Positions 18,491 through 28,075 are shown, numbered from the stretch's first letter. The stretch: DNA of 64,000 nucleotides from Marinobacter iranensis (GCF_029207565.1 NZ_JANCMW010000003.1:62001-126000), one strand, 5' to 3'. The notes: generated by a model from the sequence alone, not told the origin. Translations and numbers: made by a program.

Positions 18491-21232
18491 ATGACACAGC
18501 AGCAGACTCCGCCAGTGGTTCTCGTAGACGGCTCGTCGTACCTGTTCCGCGCCTATCATGCCCTGCCACCGCTGATGACCAGTAAAGGCCACCCAACCGG
18601 TGCCATCAAGGGCGTTATCAGCATGATCCGGAAACTGGAGCAGGATTTTCCGGGCTCGAAAATGGTGGTGGTGTTCGACGCCAAGGGCAAAACCTTTCGC
18701 AACGACCTGTACGAAGACTACAAAGCGACTCGCCCGCCCATGCCCGATGACCTGGCCGTGCAGATCCAGCCGATCCATGACATGGTGCGCGCCATGGGCC
18801 TGCCGCTGTTGATTGTCAGCGGCGTGGAGGCGGACGATGTGATCGGCACTCTGGCCCATGAAGCCACCAGCAAGGGCATTGATGTCGTGGTGTCTACCGG
18901 TGACAAGGACATGGCTCAACTGGTGAGCGACCATGTCACCCTGATCAACACCATGACGGATACCCGCATGGACCGCGAGGGCGTGATTGATAAGTTCGGC
19001 ATCACCCCGGAACAGATCGTGGACTACCTGGCGTTGGTGGGCGACAAGGTCGATAACATACCTGGCGTGAACAAATGCGGCCCGAAAACCGCCGTTAAAT
19101 GGCTGCAAACCTGGGACAACCTGGATGACATTATTGAGCACGCGGATGAGGTCAAGGGCAAGATAGGTGAATACCTGAGGGAGGCCACGGAAACCCTGCC
19201 TCTCAGCCGCGAACTGGCCACCATCAAGACCGATGTGGAGCTTGAGTTCGGGCTGGAAGATCTCAAACTGAGGTCCCAGGACGATGACCAGTTGCTTGAG
19301 CTGTTCCGGGAATACGAGCTCCGTTCCTGGATTGCCGAGATCGAAAACGGCAACTCTGGCTCTGCCGATAAAAAGGATGTCGAGAACCCGGTCGAAAGTA
19401 ACGACCGGTCCACCAGTAAAGAGAAGAAGTACTCGGTGGTGACCGACCAGGCGGAACTGGACCACTGGGTTGAGCGCCTCAACAATGCGTCGTTGTTTGC
19501 ATTTGATACCGAGACCACCAGCCTGCGCTATATGGATGCCGAGGTTGTCGGTGTGTCGTTTGCCATCGAGCCGGGCGAGGCTGCTTACGTCCCGTTTGGC
19601 CACGACTACATGGGCGCCCCGGAACAACTCGACCGGGACACTGTGCTGGGCCAGTTGAAGCCGCTACTGGAAGACCCGAAGAAGGCCAAGCTCGGCCAGA
19701 ACCTCAAATACGACAAGAACGTACTGGCCAACCATGACATCAGCCTGGAGGGCATTGCCGAGGACACCATGCTGGAGTCCTACGTGCTCAATTCGGTGGG
19801 CTCACGCCATGACATGGACTCCCTGGCCATGCAACACCTGGGCGAACAGACCATTACCTTCGAGTCCATCGCCGGCAAGGGCGCCAAGCAACTGACCTTC
19901 AACCAGATTGACCTGGAGCAGGCAGGCCCTTACGCCGCGGAAGACGCCGATATCACCCTGCGCCTGCACCGGGTACTGCGCCCACAACTGGAGAAAACGG
20001 GCCGGCTACAGGAAGTGTATGAAAACATTGACCTGCCGCTGGTACCGGTGCTGTCGCGAATGGAGCAACGCGGCGCCATGATCAGCGCAAGCACCCTCCG
20101 CAAACACAGCCAGGAACTGGCGGAACGCATGGCGGAGCTTGAAAAGGAAGCCCACGAGGAAGCGGGCGAAAGCTTCAACCTGGGCTCTCCCAAGCAGCTG
20201 CAAGCCATCTTCTACGACAAGATGGGGCTGCCCGTGGTGAAGAAAACCCCGAAAGGCGCGCCCTCCACGGCGGAACCGGTGCTGCAGGAACTGGCCCACG
20301 AGCATACCCTGCCCCGGTTGATCCTTGAGCACCGTAGCCTGAGCAAGCTGAAGTCCACCTACACCGATACGCTGCCGGAGCTTATCCATCATCGCACCGG
20401 CCGGATTCACACCTCCTACCACCAGGCGGTGACGGCCACCGGCCGGCTGTCGTCTTCCGAACCCAATCTGCAGAACATCCCCATCCGTAGCGAACAGGGA
20501 CGGCGCATCCGCCAGGCGTTTGTGGCACCGGATGGCTACAAGCTGATGGCCGCGGATTACTCCCAGATCGAACTGCGGATCATGGCGCATCTTTCCGGCG
20601 ACAAGGGCCTTTTGACGGCCTTTGAGCAAGGCGAGGACATCCACCGGGCGACTGCTGCGGAAGTCTTTGGCGTTGCTGTGGATGAGGTGTCCGGTGACCA
20701 GCGCCGCAGCGCCAAGGCCATCAACTTCGGGCTTATCTATGGCATGTCGGCCTTTGGCCTTGCCCGCCAGTTGGATGTGGGCCGCAACCAGGCCCAGCAA
20801 TACATCGACCGTTACTTTGAGCGCTACCCTGGCGTACTCAGGTACATGGACAACATCCGCAAACAGGCCCACGACGACGGTTATGTGGAAACCCTGTACG
20901 GCCGCCGGCTGTACCTGCCGGAGATCAACGCCCGCAACAAACAGATGCAGCAGGCTGCGGAACGTACCGCCATTAACGCGCCCATGCAGGGTACAGCAGC
21001 CGACATTATCAAGCGGGCCATGGTGAGCGTGGAAGGCTGGCTGCTGGACAATCATCCGGATGATGCCCGGATGATTCTTCAGGTACACGACGAATTAATC
21101 CTGGAAGTCCGTGAGTCGGCAGTGGACAAGATCCGGGAAGGCCTTGAGAAGCGCATGTCGGCTGCCGCCACGCTGGATGTTCCGCTTTTGGTGGAAACCG
21201 GTGTCGGCAACAACTGGGATGAGGCCCACTGA
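18491..21232 (+). CDS. polA: DNA polymerase I
   Basis: 913 residues from ATG 18491 (upstream in-frame codons to 18434 look non-coding). All three activities appear: 5'-3' exonuclease (residues 1-290, VDGSSYLFRAYHALPP), 3'-5' proofreading with the DxE pair in FAFDTETTSL, and polymerase motifs A (DYSQIELRIMAHLSGD), B (RRSAKAINFGLIYGM) and C (VHDELILEV). It fills gaps during repair and removes Okazaki primers. The linker between domains 1 and 2 is acidic/Ser-rich. Confidence 0.98.
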   Translation: MTQQQTPPVVLVDGSSYLFRAYHALPPLMTSKGHPTGAIKGVISMIRKLEQDFPGSKMVVVFDAKGKTFRNDLYEDYKATRPPMPDDLAVQIQPIHDMVRAMGLPLLIVSGVEADDVIGTLAHEATSKGIDVVVSTGDKDMAQLVSDHVTLINTMTDTRMDREGVIDKFGITPEQIVDYLALVGDKVDNIPGVNKCGPKTAVKWLQTWDNLDDIIEHADEVKGKIGEYLREATETLPLSRELATIKTDVELEFGLEDLKLRSQDDDQLLELFREYELRSWIAEIENGNSGSADKKDVENPVESNDRSTSKEKKYSVVTDQAELDHWVERLNNASLFAFDTETTSLRYMDAEVVGVSFAIEPGEAAYVPFGHDYMGAPEQLDRDTVLGQLKPLLEDPKKAKLGQNLKYDKNVLANHDISLEGIAEDTMLESYVLNSVGSRHDMDSLAMQHLGEQTITFESIAGKGAKQLTFNQIDLEQAGPYAAEDADITLRLHRVLRPQLEKTGRLQEVYENIDLPLVPVLSRMEQRGAMISASTLRKHSQELAERMAELEKEAHEEAGESFNLGSPKQLQAIFYDKMGLPVVKKTPKGAPSTAEPVLQELAHEHTLPRLILEHRSLSKLKSTYTDTLPELIHHRTGRIHTSYHQAVTATGRLSSSEPNLQNIPIRSEQGRRIRQAFVAPDGYKLMAADYSQIELRIMAHLSGDKGLLTAFEQGEDIHRATAAEVFGVAVDEVSGDQRRSAKAINFGLIYGMSAFGLARQLDVGRNQAQQYIDRYFERYPGVLRYMDNIRKQAHDDGYVETLYGRRLYLPEINARNKQMQQAAERTAINAPMQGTAADIIKRAMVSVEGWLLDNHPDDARMILQVHDELILEVRESAVDKIREGLEKRMSAAATLDVPLLVETGVGNNWDEAH

Positions 21233-21250
21233 TTCATCCACACAGGGTCC

Positions 21251-21285
21251 GTTTTGGGGCATAGGCGCCGTTTTCGCCCCAAAAC
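21251..21285. terminator. Hairpin downstream of polA
   Basis: Ten-base-pair stem GTTTTGGGGC (21251-21260)/GCCCCAAAAC (21276-21285) with an inner GGCG/CGCC pair. It starts 18 bases after the polA stop but lacks a T-tract, so it may be a transcript-end hairpin rather than a classical terminator. A second GC hairpin, CCCCGG/CCGGGG, lies at 21328-21344. Confidence 0.5.
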
Positions 21286-21460
21286 ATGCCTCCTTCGACG
21301 TCACCAGCTATCCCCACGCCCAGCATACCCCGGCAATGCCGGGGCCCCTCCAATAAACTGAAAAACGGCACGAAATTCGCAGGTTTGGGCATGGTCGGCC
21401 CCCGAATCACACCCGTGAGACGGGGCCATGTTGTGACACATTTCCATCGAGGCCCTCATC

Positions 21461-21835
21461 ATGACTTCTCTGGCATCTGAGCGAAGCTGGATAATGAACC
21501 CCAGTTTGCTGAAACTGGTTCACCAGTGCCGGCGACTGATTCAGTCTGAGTTTGGGGTAAAGCTGCATCTCACGGAAGAGCATCTGGAACAACAATTGGC
21601 GGACTATGCCAGCAAAAGCCGCTCCAACCATCTTATAAGCACCTGGGAAGCCCTGAAGCCCCAGATCCCCAATCTCGTGCACAACGAGGACGACGAACAG
21701 GACAGTACAAAGCGAACGTATCGCGGCCAGGTTATTGCTGAAGAGACCTCAAGGGGCCATAACGGTACGTCTGAAACAGAAGCGGAACAGGCAAGAAAAA
21801 AGAAGGTGATTTACCGTGGCCAGGTCATTGGCTGA
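21461..21835 (+). CDS. Small protein with duplicated YRGQVI motif
   Basis: 124 residues (start at 21461; ATG 21494, beginning MNPSLLKLVHQ, is a plausible alternative). The N-terminal ~70 residues are helical, with VHQCRRLIQSEFGVKLHL. The C-terminal part is charged and disordered and carries the same motif twice: KRTYRGQVIAEE around residue 87 and KKVIYRGQVIG at the very C terminus. YRG-type motifs occur in DUF4278-like proteins, but I cannot assign a family. The stop codon lies inside a ten-base-pair hairpin (21832-21856). Confidence 0.6.
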   Translation: MTSLASERSWIMNPSLLKLVHQCRRLIQSEFGVKLHLTEEHLEQQLADYASKSRSNHLISTWEALKPQIPNLVHNEDDEQDSTKRTYRGQVIAEETSRGHNGTSETEAEQARKKKVIYRGQVIG

Positions 21836-21856
21836 GGGGCGTTTTGCGCCCCTCAG
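21832..21856. terminator. Hairpin between convergent genes
   Basis: Perfect ten-base-pair stem CTGAGGGGCG/CGCCCCTCAG with loop TTTTG, overlapping the stop codon of the 21461 gene and ending eight bases before the FadL stop. No long T-run, but it is symmetric and placed as a convergent terminator. Confidence 0.55.
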
Positions 21857-21864
21857 GTTATCCA

Positions 21865-23271
21865 TCAGAACTGCTTGCTGACCTGAACGCCAGCGCTCCA
21901 GGCATCCAGTTCATAGGTTCCCTGGAAGCGCGCTGCGCCCGGCATCGGTTCGTCGTCGACATCGTAGTTCTGTTCGTCCACTTTCTGGTCGTCGAACAAC
22001 AACACACCGGCGGCCACATCCACCGTCCAGCCTGAACGTGCGTCTGCGTACTGCGCGCCCAGCGTCAGCCAATCGCGGTCACCGGAAGGGATTCGCGCGG
22101 TCCGGAAATCGTCGTTTACAGGCGACTCGTCCCAGGCGTACCCGGCCTTGAGCGCCCATTCCGGGGTGGCTTGCCAGATAGCACCGACGTTCGCCTGCCA
22201 GGTATCCTTCCAGTTTTCCGACACATGGGCGATCAGGCGATCATCACCCAGGCGCGGTCCGGTCTGGGAAGACACAGGGCCGTTCTCTTCGCGGCTGACC
22301 ACGTCCAGCGCCTCAAAGCGGCTCCACTTGGCCCAGGTTGCACCAGCCAGCAGTGTTACCGTGTCGGTGAGGCGGTGGCGGGCGCCGAAGGTGATGCTTT
22401 CGGGAATCTCCAGCGGAACCATCGCCTTTTCAGTGACGGTGGGCTGACTGAATGTCACGCCACCGGGACCTGCACTACCCTGAGGGAAGTTCCGGATTTC
22501 TGCATCACCCTCCAGCTCCAGTTCCGTCCCGGTCTGGGCGGAGATACCGAACTGGGTCTGCTGCGAAACCTCCCACAGCATGCCAAAGGCGAACGTAAGC
22601 GCCAGGTCGTCCCCCTCAATATTCGCGTAGCCGTCGTCGAGGGTTCCCGGTGGCAGACCGAAACGGGCTTCCGTACCACTGTAGTCCTGGAATTTGGTGA
22701 GCTTCCCTTCGGCATAGATGACGTTGATGCCCGCCCCCATGGAGAAGCCATTGCCGTCGTTGACCGCAATAGATGGGCTGAAAGCGATGGCAGTCAGCTC
22801 AGTCTCGTCGGCGAAAAAGCGGCCTTTGAAGTCATCCTCATAATCAGCCGCCAGCCCATAGGGAGCGTGCAGGCCAAAGCCTACGTCGACCCAGTCGTTG
22901 ATTTCATGGGTCATGTAGAAATTCGGGAGGAGAGCCGGGTCGGCGATGTCACCGCCGGTTCCACCGTTGACGGGGCGACCGTCATCACGGACCGCCCGGC
23001 CGGTGCCTTCCTTGAGCTCGGCATCGATATCCAGCACCGCGGCACCGAAGGACATATTAGTGCCGGACAGCTGACTCATGCCGGCCGGGTTGAAGAATAC
23101 GGTGGTGGCGTTCTCCGGATTGGCAGCTGTTCCGGCGTTGGCAACGCCCATGGCACTGGCACTCTGCTCATTGAGCGAAAAGCCACCAGCCAGGGCTCCG
23201 GCGGGTGCCGCCAGGGCCGATAAAAATGCCACTCGAATGGCGGAACCGGGTAATACTTTGTTTTTGCGCAT
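21865..23271 (-). CDS. FadL/OmpP1-type outer membrane transporter
   Basis: 468 residues from ATG 23271. A signal peptide ends before GGFSLNEQSASAMGVANAG, the conserved N-terminal hatch signature of FadL/TodX proteins, followed by FFNPAGMSQL. The rest alternates beta-strand-like segments and ends in Phe, as expected of a 14-strand barrel. FadL proteins carry long-chain fatty acids or hydrocarbons across the outer membrane, a common trait in oil-degrading marine bacteria; the actual substrate is not determinable here. Confidence 0.9.
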   Translation of the reverse strand: MRKNKVLPGSAIRVAFLSALAAPAGALAGGFSLNEQSASAMGVANAGTAANPENATTVFFNPAGMSQLSGTNMSFGAAVLDIDAELKEGTGRAVRDDGRPVNGGTGGDIADPALLPNFYMTHEINDWVDVGFGLHAPYGLAADYEDDFKGRFFADETELTAIAFSPSIAVNDGNGFSMGAGINVIYAEGKLTKFQDYSGTEARFGLPPGTLDDGYANIEGDDLALTFAFGMLWEVSQQTQFGISAQTGTELELEGDAEIRNFPQGSAGPGGVTFSQPTVTEKAMVPLEIPESITFGARHRLTDTVTLLAGATWAKWSRFEALDVVSREENGPVSSQTGPRLGDDRLIAHVSENWKDTWQANVGAIWQATPEWALKAGYAWDESPVNDDFRTARIPSGDRDWLTLGAQYADARSGWTVDVAAGVLLFDDQKVDEQNYDVDDEPMPGAARFQGTYELDAWSAGVQVSKQF

Positions 23272-23385
23272 AAATCCCCCTGAATAGTCGTCGGGCGGAG
23301 TATACGCACCACGGGCCAATGGCCTCAAATGCCAAGACTACTGATTCAGAAACCTAACCAGTTACGACTTTTGTCTAACTCCTGA

Positions 23386-24507
23386 TCAATCGTCCTGAAT
23401 CGACAACTTGTCGACGCTGGAGGCCAGTTTATCCGCTCCTTGCGAATCCGTACCCAACTTGATCATCAAACGCAGATCGTTGGCTGAATCGGCGTGTGCA
23501 AGCGCGTCTTCGTAAGTAATAGAACCCTCGGCATAAAGCGTATAAAGCGCTTGGTCGAAGGTACGCATACCGCTCTCGTTGGATTTGGACATCAACTCCT
23601 TGAGCCGATGCACTTCACCCTTGCGAATCAGGTCCGCCACCAGCGGCGTGTTGATCAACACTTCGATAACCGCTTTACGGCCCTGTCCGTCAGGTGTCGG
23701 AATCAACTGCTGGGCCACGATGGCCTTGAGGTTCAGGGACAGGTCCATCCAGATCTGGTTGTGCTGCTCCGGCGGGAAGAACTGGATAATCCGGTCCAGT
23801 GCCTGGTTGGCGTTGTTAGCGTGCAGGGTTGCCAGGCACAGGTGGCCGGTTTCAGCAAACTGCACCGAGTATTCCATGGTCTGGCGTGTACGCACCTCAC
23901 CGATCAGGATGACGTCCGGCGCCTGGCGCAGGGTGTTCTTCAGCGCCACTTCAAAGCTTTCGGTATCAATGCCCACCTCTCGCTGGGTCACGATGCAACC
24001 CTGATGCTGGTGAACAAATTCGATGGGGTCCTCAATGGAGATGATGTGGCCCCGGCTGTTGCGGTTACGGTGCCCCAGCATGGCCGCCAGCGAGGTGGAC
24101 TTACCGGTGCCGGTGGCGCCCACAAACATGATCAGGCCCCGCTTGGTCATGGCCAAGTCCTTGATGATTTCCGGCAGTGCCAGGTCATCAATCTGCGGGA
24201 TTTTCACCTCGATCCGCCGCAGCACCATGCCGCAGAGATTGCGCTGGAAAAAAGCACTGACACGGAAACGGCCAATACCCCGGGCACTGATGGCAAAGTT
24301 GCACTCGTGGCTTTCCTCGAACTCGGCCCGCTGCTTGTCGTTCATGGAACCGTACACGAACTCCCGCGTTTGCTCGGGTGTAAGGGCGTTCTTGGTGACG
24401 GGCAGCACCTTGCCGTTAATCTTCATGGAGGGTGGCACGCCGGCTGTTATAAAGAGGTCAGAGCCGCCTTTTTCCACCATCAAACGGAGCAGTTTTTCGA
24501 ATTCCAT
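23386..24507 (-). CDS. pilU: Type IV pilus retraction-associated ATPase PilU
   Basis: 373 residues. A PilT paralogue of the GspE/secretion ATPase superfamily: Walker A GATGTGKST, Asp box IISIEDPIEFVHQ, Walker B-region VILIGEVRT and the His box TGHLCLATLHANNA. The longer C-terminal tail and paired location downstream of pilT identify PilU, which supports PilT-powered pilus retraction. A 171-base gap from pilT holds a long inverted-repeat element, so pilU may have a separate transcript. Confidence 0.93.
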   Translation of the reverse strand: MEFEKLLRLMVEKGGSDLFITAGVPPSMKINGKVLPVTKNALTPEQTREFVYGSMNDKQRAEFEESHECNFAISARGIGRFRVSAFFQRNLCGMVLRRIEVKIPQIDDLALPEIIKDLAMTKRGLIMFVGATGTGKSTSLAAMLGHRNRNSRGHIISIEDPIEFVHQHQGCIVTQREVGIDTESFEVALKNTLRQAPDVILIGEVRTRQTMEYSVQFAETGHLCLATLHANNANQALDRIIQFFPPEQHNQIWMDLSLNLKAIVAQQLIPTPDGQGRKAVIEVLINTPLVADLIRKGEVHRLKELMSKSNESGMRTFDQALYTLYAEGSITYEDALAHADSANDLRLMIKLGTDSQGADKLASSVDKLSIQDD

Positions 24508-24546
24508 GATCTGTTACCTGTGTTTCTGACTTTCGGTGCTCTGGGC

Positions 24547-24644
24547 GTCGGGCATTGTTTGTCCAGGGCACGCTGTTAATACGTCCATGTACGCTCGACA
24601 AAAACATCCATGTTTTTGACGTCCCTGAACAAACAATGCCCGAC
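24547..24644 (+). repeat. Long inverted-repeat element with shared core, copy 2
   Basis: Perfect 16-base arms, GTCGGGCATTGTTTGT (24547-24562) and its complement at 24629-24644, extended inward by seven of eight further pairs. The core (24569-24622) has ACGCTGTTAATACGTCC, TGTACGCTCGAC and an inner hairpin CAAAAACAT/ATGTTTTTG. The core matches the copy at 39878-39930 almost base for base, but the arms do not. Located between pilT and pilU. Confidence 0.9.
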
Positions 24645-24678
24645 ACCCTCCGAACCTTTGCCAAGCCTTCTACAAAGT

Positions 24679-25713
24679 TTAGAAATTATCTGGCATTTTC
24701 GCCTTCATCCGCGCGGCCTCGCGGGAAATAAGGCCTTTCTTCAGCAGTTTCTCCAGACACTGGTCCAGCGTCGTCATGCCAATGGAGGCGCCAGTCTGGA
24801 TAGCCGAGTACATCTGGGCAATCTTGTCCTCGCGAATCAGGTTACGGATCGCCGAGGTACCAATCATGATCTCGTGGGCCGCAATCCGGCCGCCGCCCAT
24901 CTTCTTCATCAGGGTCTGGGAGATAACCGCCTGTAGCGACTCCGACAGCATGGAACGGACCATGGACTTTTCTTCCGCCGGGAATACGTCCACCACCCGG
25001 TCAATGGTTTTCGCCGCCGAGGTGGTGTGCAGGGTGCCAAATACCAGGTGGCCGGTTTCCGCCGCGGTCAGTGCCAGTCGGATGGTTTCCAGGTCCCGCA
25101 GCTCGCCCACCAGGATGATGTCTGGGTCTTCCCGCAGTGCCGATCGCAGGGCTTCGTTAAAGCCCAGGGTGTCGCGATGCACTTCCCGCTGGTTGAGCAG
25201 GCATTTCTTGGATTCGTGCACAAATTCGATGGGGTCCTCAATGGTGAGGATGTGCTCGTAACGGCTGTCGTTGATGTAGTCGATCATTGCCGCCAGCGTG
25301 GTGGACTTACCGGAGCCCGTCGGGCCGGTGACCAGCACCAGGCCACGGGGTACAGAGGCGATGTCTTTGAACACCTGCCCCATGCCCAGGTCTTCCATGG
25401 TAAGGACTTTTGACGGGATGGTCCGGAAGACCGCGCCGGAACCCCGGTTCTGGTTGAACGCGTTCACACGGAAGCGGGCAACACCGGGAACCTCGAAGGA
25501 AAAGTCGGTTTCCAGGAACTCTTCGTAGTCCTTGCGCTGCTTGTCATTCATGATGTCGTAGATCAGCCCATGGACTTCTTTATGCTCCATGGGCGGAAGG
25601 TTGATACGGCGTACATCGCCATCAACACGGATCATCGGAGGAAGGCCGGCGGACAGGTGCAAGTCTGATGCGCCCTGTTTGGCCGAAAAGGCAAGCAGTT
25701 CAGTAATATCCAT
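24679..25713 (-). CDS. pilT: Type IV pilus retraction ATPase PilT
   Basis: 344 residues, standard PilT length. Walker A GPTGSGKST, IEDPIEFVH, the His box GHLVFGTLHTTSA and the C-terminal AIRNLIRE motif required for retraction are all present. PilT depolymerises the pilus for twitching motility. GAGGACC precedes the ATG. Divergent from yggS, as in Pseudomonas. Confidence 0.97.
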   Translation of the reverse strand: MDITELLAFSAKQGASDLHLSAGLPPMIRVDGDVRRINLPPMEHKEVHGLIYDIMNDKQRKDYEEFLETDFSFEVPGVARFRVNAFNQNRGSGAVFRTIPSKVLTMEDLGMGQVFKDIASVPRGLVLVTGPTGSGKSTTLAAMIDYINDSRYEHILTIEDPIEFVHESKKCLLNQREVHRDTLGFNEALRSALREDPDIILVGELRDLETIRLALTAAETGHLVFGTLHTTSAAKTIDRVVDVFPAEEKSMVRSMLSESLQAVISQTLMKKMGGGRIAAHEIMIGTSAIRNLIREDKIAQMYSAIQTGASIGMTTLDQCLEKLLKKGLISREAARMKAKMPDNF

Positions 25714-25858
25714 AGGGGTCCTCGGAAGGCTTTTTTCTTTTATCCCGGTATGCGCCGGCTCCAGTCACTGGCCCTGAACGGCTTCACTTGGCATTTCAGT
25801 GACCTGCGGGTAACGTGTCAGCGTATCAGTGACTGACCGGAGTCGGCGGATTCGCACT

Positions 25859-26551
25859 ATGAGCAGCATAGCAGACAACATCGGGAGCGTAACCCGACGC
25901 ATACAAAAAGCAACATTGAAAGCGGGCCGCAAGACGGGCTCCGTGCGCCTGTTGGCGGTCAGCAAAACGCGGCCGGCGGACGACCTTCGTACTGCCTTTG
26001 ATGCTGGCCAGCGTGCGTTCGGTGAGAACTACCTGCAGGAAGCGCTGGACAAGATGGGCGCACTACGGGACCTGGACGCCATCGAATGGCACTTCATCGG
26101 CCCGATCCAGTCCAACAAGACCCGTCAGATTGCCGAGGCGTTTGACTGGGTTCACAGCGTAGACCGGCTGAAGATTGCACAACGTCTGGAGGAGCAACGT
26201 GACAGCACCCTGCCGCCGCTGAACATCTGCCTGCAAGTGAATATCAATAACGAAGAGACCAAGTCCGGCTGCTCACTGGATGACCTCATCGAGCTGGCGG
26301 ATGCCATTGAAGAAATGCCAAACCTTTCTCTCAGGGGGCTGATGGCGATTCCGGACCCGGACCAGCCTGAGGCGGGGCTGCGGTCGAGTTTCCGCAAGCT
26401 GGCCAATGCCCTGAAAAAACTGCGCCAGGAGGCGCCCGGCAGCGGGCCGCTGGACACCCTGTCGATGGGGATGTCGGGTGACCTGGAGATGGCCATTGAG
26501 GAGGGTTCCACCTGGGTAAGGGTGGGTACCGCCCTGTTCGGGCCACGGTAA
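25859..26551 (+). CDS. yggS: YggS family PLP homeostasis protein
   Basis: 230 residues from ATG 25859. A fold-type III PLP-binding protein with no known catalytic activity; it maintains vitamin B6 and amino acid pools. The PLP lysine lies in LLAVSKTRP, with GENYLQEALDK, WHFIGPIQSNK and the C-terminal SMGMSGDLEMAI and VRVGTALFG phosphate-binding segments. Forms a unit with proC and yggT. Confidence 0.95.
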   Translation: MSSIADNIGSVTRRIQKATLKAGRKTGSVRLLAVSKTRPADDLRTAFDAGQRAFGENYLQEALDKMGALRDLDAIEWHFIGPIQSNKTRQIAEAFDWVHSVDRLKIAQRLEEQRDSTLPPLNICLQVNINNEETKSGCSLDDLIELADAIEEMPNLSLRGLMAIPDPDQPEAGLRSSFRKLANALKKLRQEAPGSGPLDTLSMGMSGDLEMAIEEGSTWVRVGTALFGPR

Positions 26552-26636
26552 CCGGAGGCTGACAGCGTCAGATCCTGTTATCATCAGCAGCAGATCGACA
26601 ACTGAACCACTACTGATTCCAAACGTGGAGTGAACC

Positions 26637-27470
26637 TTGAGCACATCACCAACGATTTCATTTATCGGTGCCGGCAACATGGCCAGTGCCATCATCGGTG
26701 GCATGCTGGACAGCGGCTTCAAAGCTGCCAATATCTGGGTCAGCGCCCCCGATGACAATCACCTTCAATCCATCCGCAAGCAGTTTGGTGTCAGCGTCAC
26801 CACCGACAATCGCTACTGCGCCGAGCAGGCGGATATGGTGGTGCTGGCGGTCAAACCCCAGGTCATGGCAGACGTATGCCAGGACATTGCTCCGGTGGTG
26901 CAGAACACCCGCCCATTGATGGTATCCATTGCCGCAGGGCTGGAAGCAGACACGCTGGACGAGTGGCTCGGAGGTGGCCTGCCACTGGTTCGGGTAATGC
27001 CGAATACCCCATCACTGGTAGGCAAGGGGGCAGCAGGCCTCTACGCCAATGACCAGGTGAAGGACAAACAGAAAGCCATGGTGGAGTCGGTCTTCAACAG
27101 CATCGGTTCGGCCCTGTGGGTGGACGAGGAATCGCTCCTGCATGCGGTAACCGCCCTCTCGGGCAGTGGCCCGGCCTATTTCTTCCTGATGCTGGAAGCC
27201 CTTGAGGAAGCCGCAACCGACGCAGGCATTGCCAGCGGGACTGCGCGGGCACTGGCCATCCAGACCATGGCCGGCGCCGCCGAAATGGCGGGCCGCAGCG
27301 AACATGATCCCGGCCAGCTCAAACGCAACGTCATGTCTCCCGGTGGCACCACCGAACAGGCCATCCAGACGTTTGAGGACGGTGGCATGAGGGACCTGGT
27401 CAAGAAGGCCTACTCCGCTGCCTACAAGCGCTCCGGGGAAATGGCCAAAGAACTCGCCAAAAAACAGTAA
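26637..27470 (+). CDS. proC: Pyrroline-5-carboxylate reductase (TTG start)
   Basis: 277 residues. Catalyses the last step of proline synthesis. The Rossmann motif IGAGNMASAIIGGML is at the N terminus; ALSGSGPAYFF and the C-terminal MSPGGTTEQAI are family signatures. The start is TTG at 26637 with GGAG six bases upstream; no ATG is available before the Rossmann motif. Between yggS and yggT, the usual order. Confidence 0.95.
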   Translation: MSTSPTISFIGAGNMASAIIGGMLDSGFKAANIWVSAPDDNHLQSIRKQFGVSVTTDNRYCAEQADMVVLAVKPQVMADVCQDIAPVVQNTRPLMVSIAAGLEADTLDEWLGGGLPLVRVMPNTPSLVGKGAAGLYANDQVKDKQKAMVESVFNSIGSALWVDEESLLHAVTALSGSGPAYFFLMLEALEEAATDAGIASGTARALAIQTMAGAAEMAGRSEHDPGQLKRNVMSPGGTTEQAIQTFEDGGMRDLVKKAYSAAYKRSGEMAKELAKKQ

Positions 27471-27493
27471 CCGAAAACGGGAGACACGGCTTC

Positions 27494-28075
27494 ATGCTGG
27501 CTGACATTCTGATCACAATCCTGCTTATTGCCTCAACGTTCTACCTGACGATTGTGCTGCTACGTTTCCTGCTGCAACTGGCGAGGGCCGATTTCTACAA
27601 TCCGATCTCGCAGTTCGCGGTCAAAGCCACCAACCCGCTGCTACGCCCCTTACGCCGATTCATTCCTGGCTGGGGCGGCATCGACGGCGCCGCCCTGGTA
27701 CTGGCGGTCATTATCCAGGCAATCACTTTTTTCCTGATCCTGGTTGCCCTGAACAGCAGCATTCCGGCGATTAATCCGCTTACTCTGCTGAGCTGGTCGA
27801 TACTCAACGTGCTGGATCTGATCGTCAAGATCTACTTCTGGTCCGTCATCGCTGTGGTGGTTGTCAGTTGGATCGCCCCACAGAGCAACCATCCTGCCAT
27901 ACAACTGGTTGCCCAGATAACCGAGCCGGTGATGCGGCCGGTGCGTAGCGTCATGCCATCCCTGGGCGGACTGGACCTGTCGCCGATTATCGTGTTCCTG
28001 ATCCTCAACGTGATTTCGGTTGTTATCGACCATATGAAAGTCGCCGCCGGCATGGGATCCATTGTCGGAATGTAG
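27494..28075 (+). CDS. yggT: YggT family integral membrane protein
   Basis: 193 residues with two copies of the YggT domain, each with two membrane helices: NPLLRPLRRFIPGWGGIDGA in the first and EPVMRPVRSVMPSLGGLDLS in the second. Function is not settled; osmotic or division-related roles have been suggested for relatives. It follows proC by 23 bases and is followed by a terminator. Confidence 0.9.
   Translation: MLADILITILLIASTFYLTIVLLRFLLQLARADFYNPISQFAVKATNPLLRPLRRFIPGWGGIDGAALVLAVIIQAITFFLILVALNSSIPAINPLTLLSWSILNVLDLIVKIYFWSVIAVVVVSWIAPQSNHPAIQLVAQITEPVMRPVRSVMPSLGGLDLSPIIVFLILNVISVVIDHMKVAAGMGSIVGM

Noticed and set aside
18464..21088. Two long minus-strand frames opposite polA
   Set aside because: polA is intact and unmistakable; the antisense frames are compositional shadows.
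21328..21344. CCCCGGCA/TGCCGGGG palindrome as an intrinsic terminator
   Set aside because: GC stem is present but no T-tract follows on either strand; not listed as a separate terminator.
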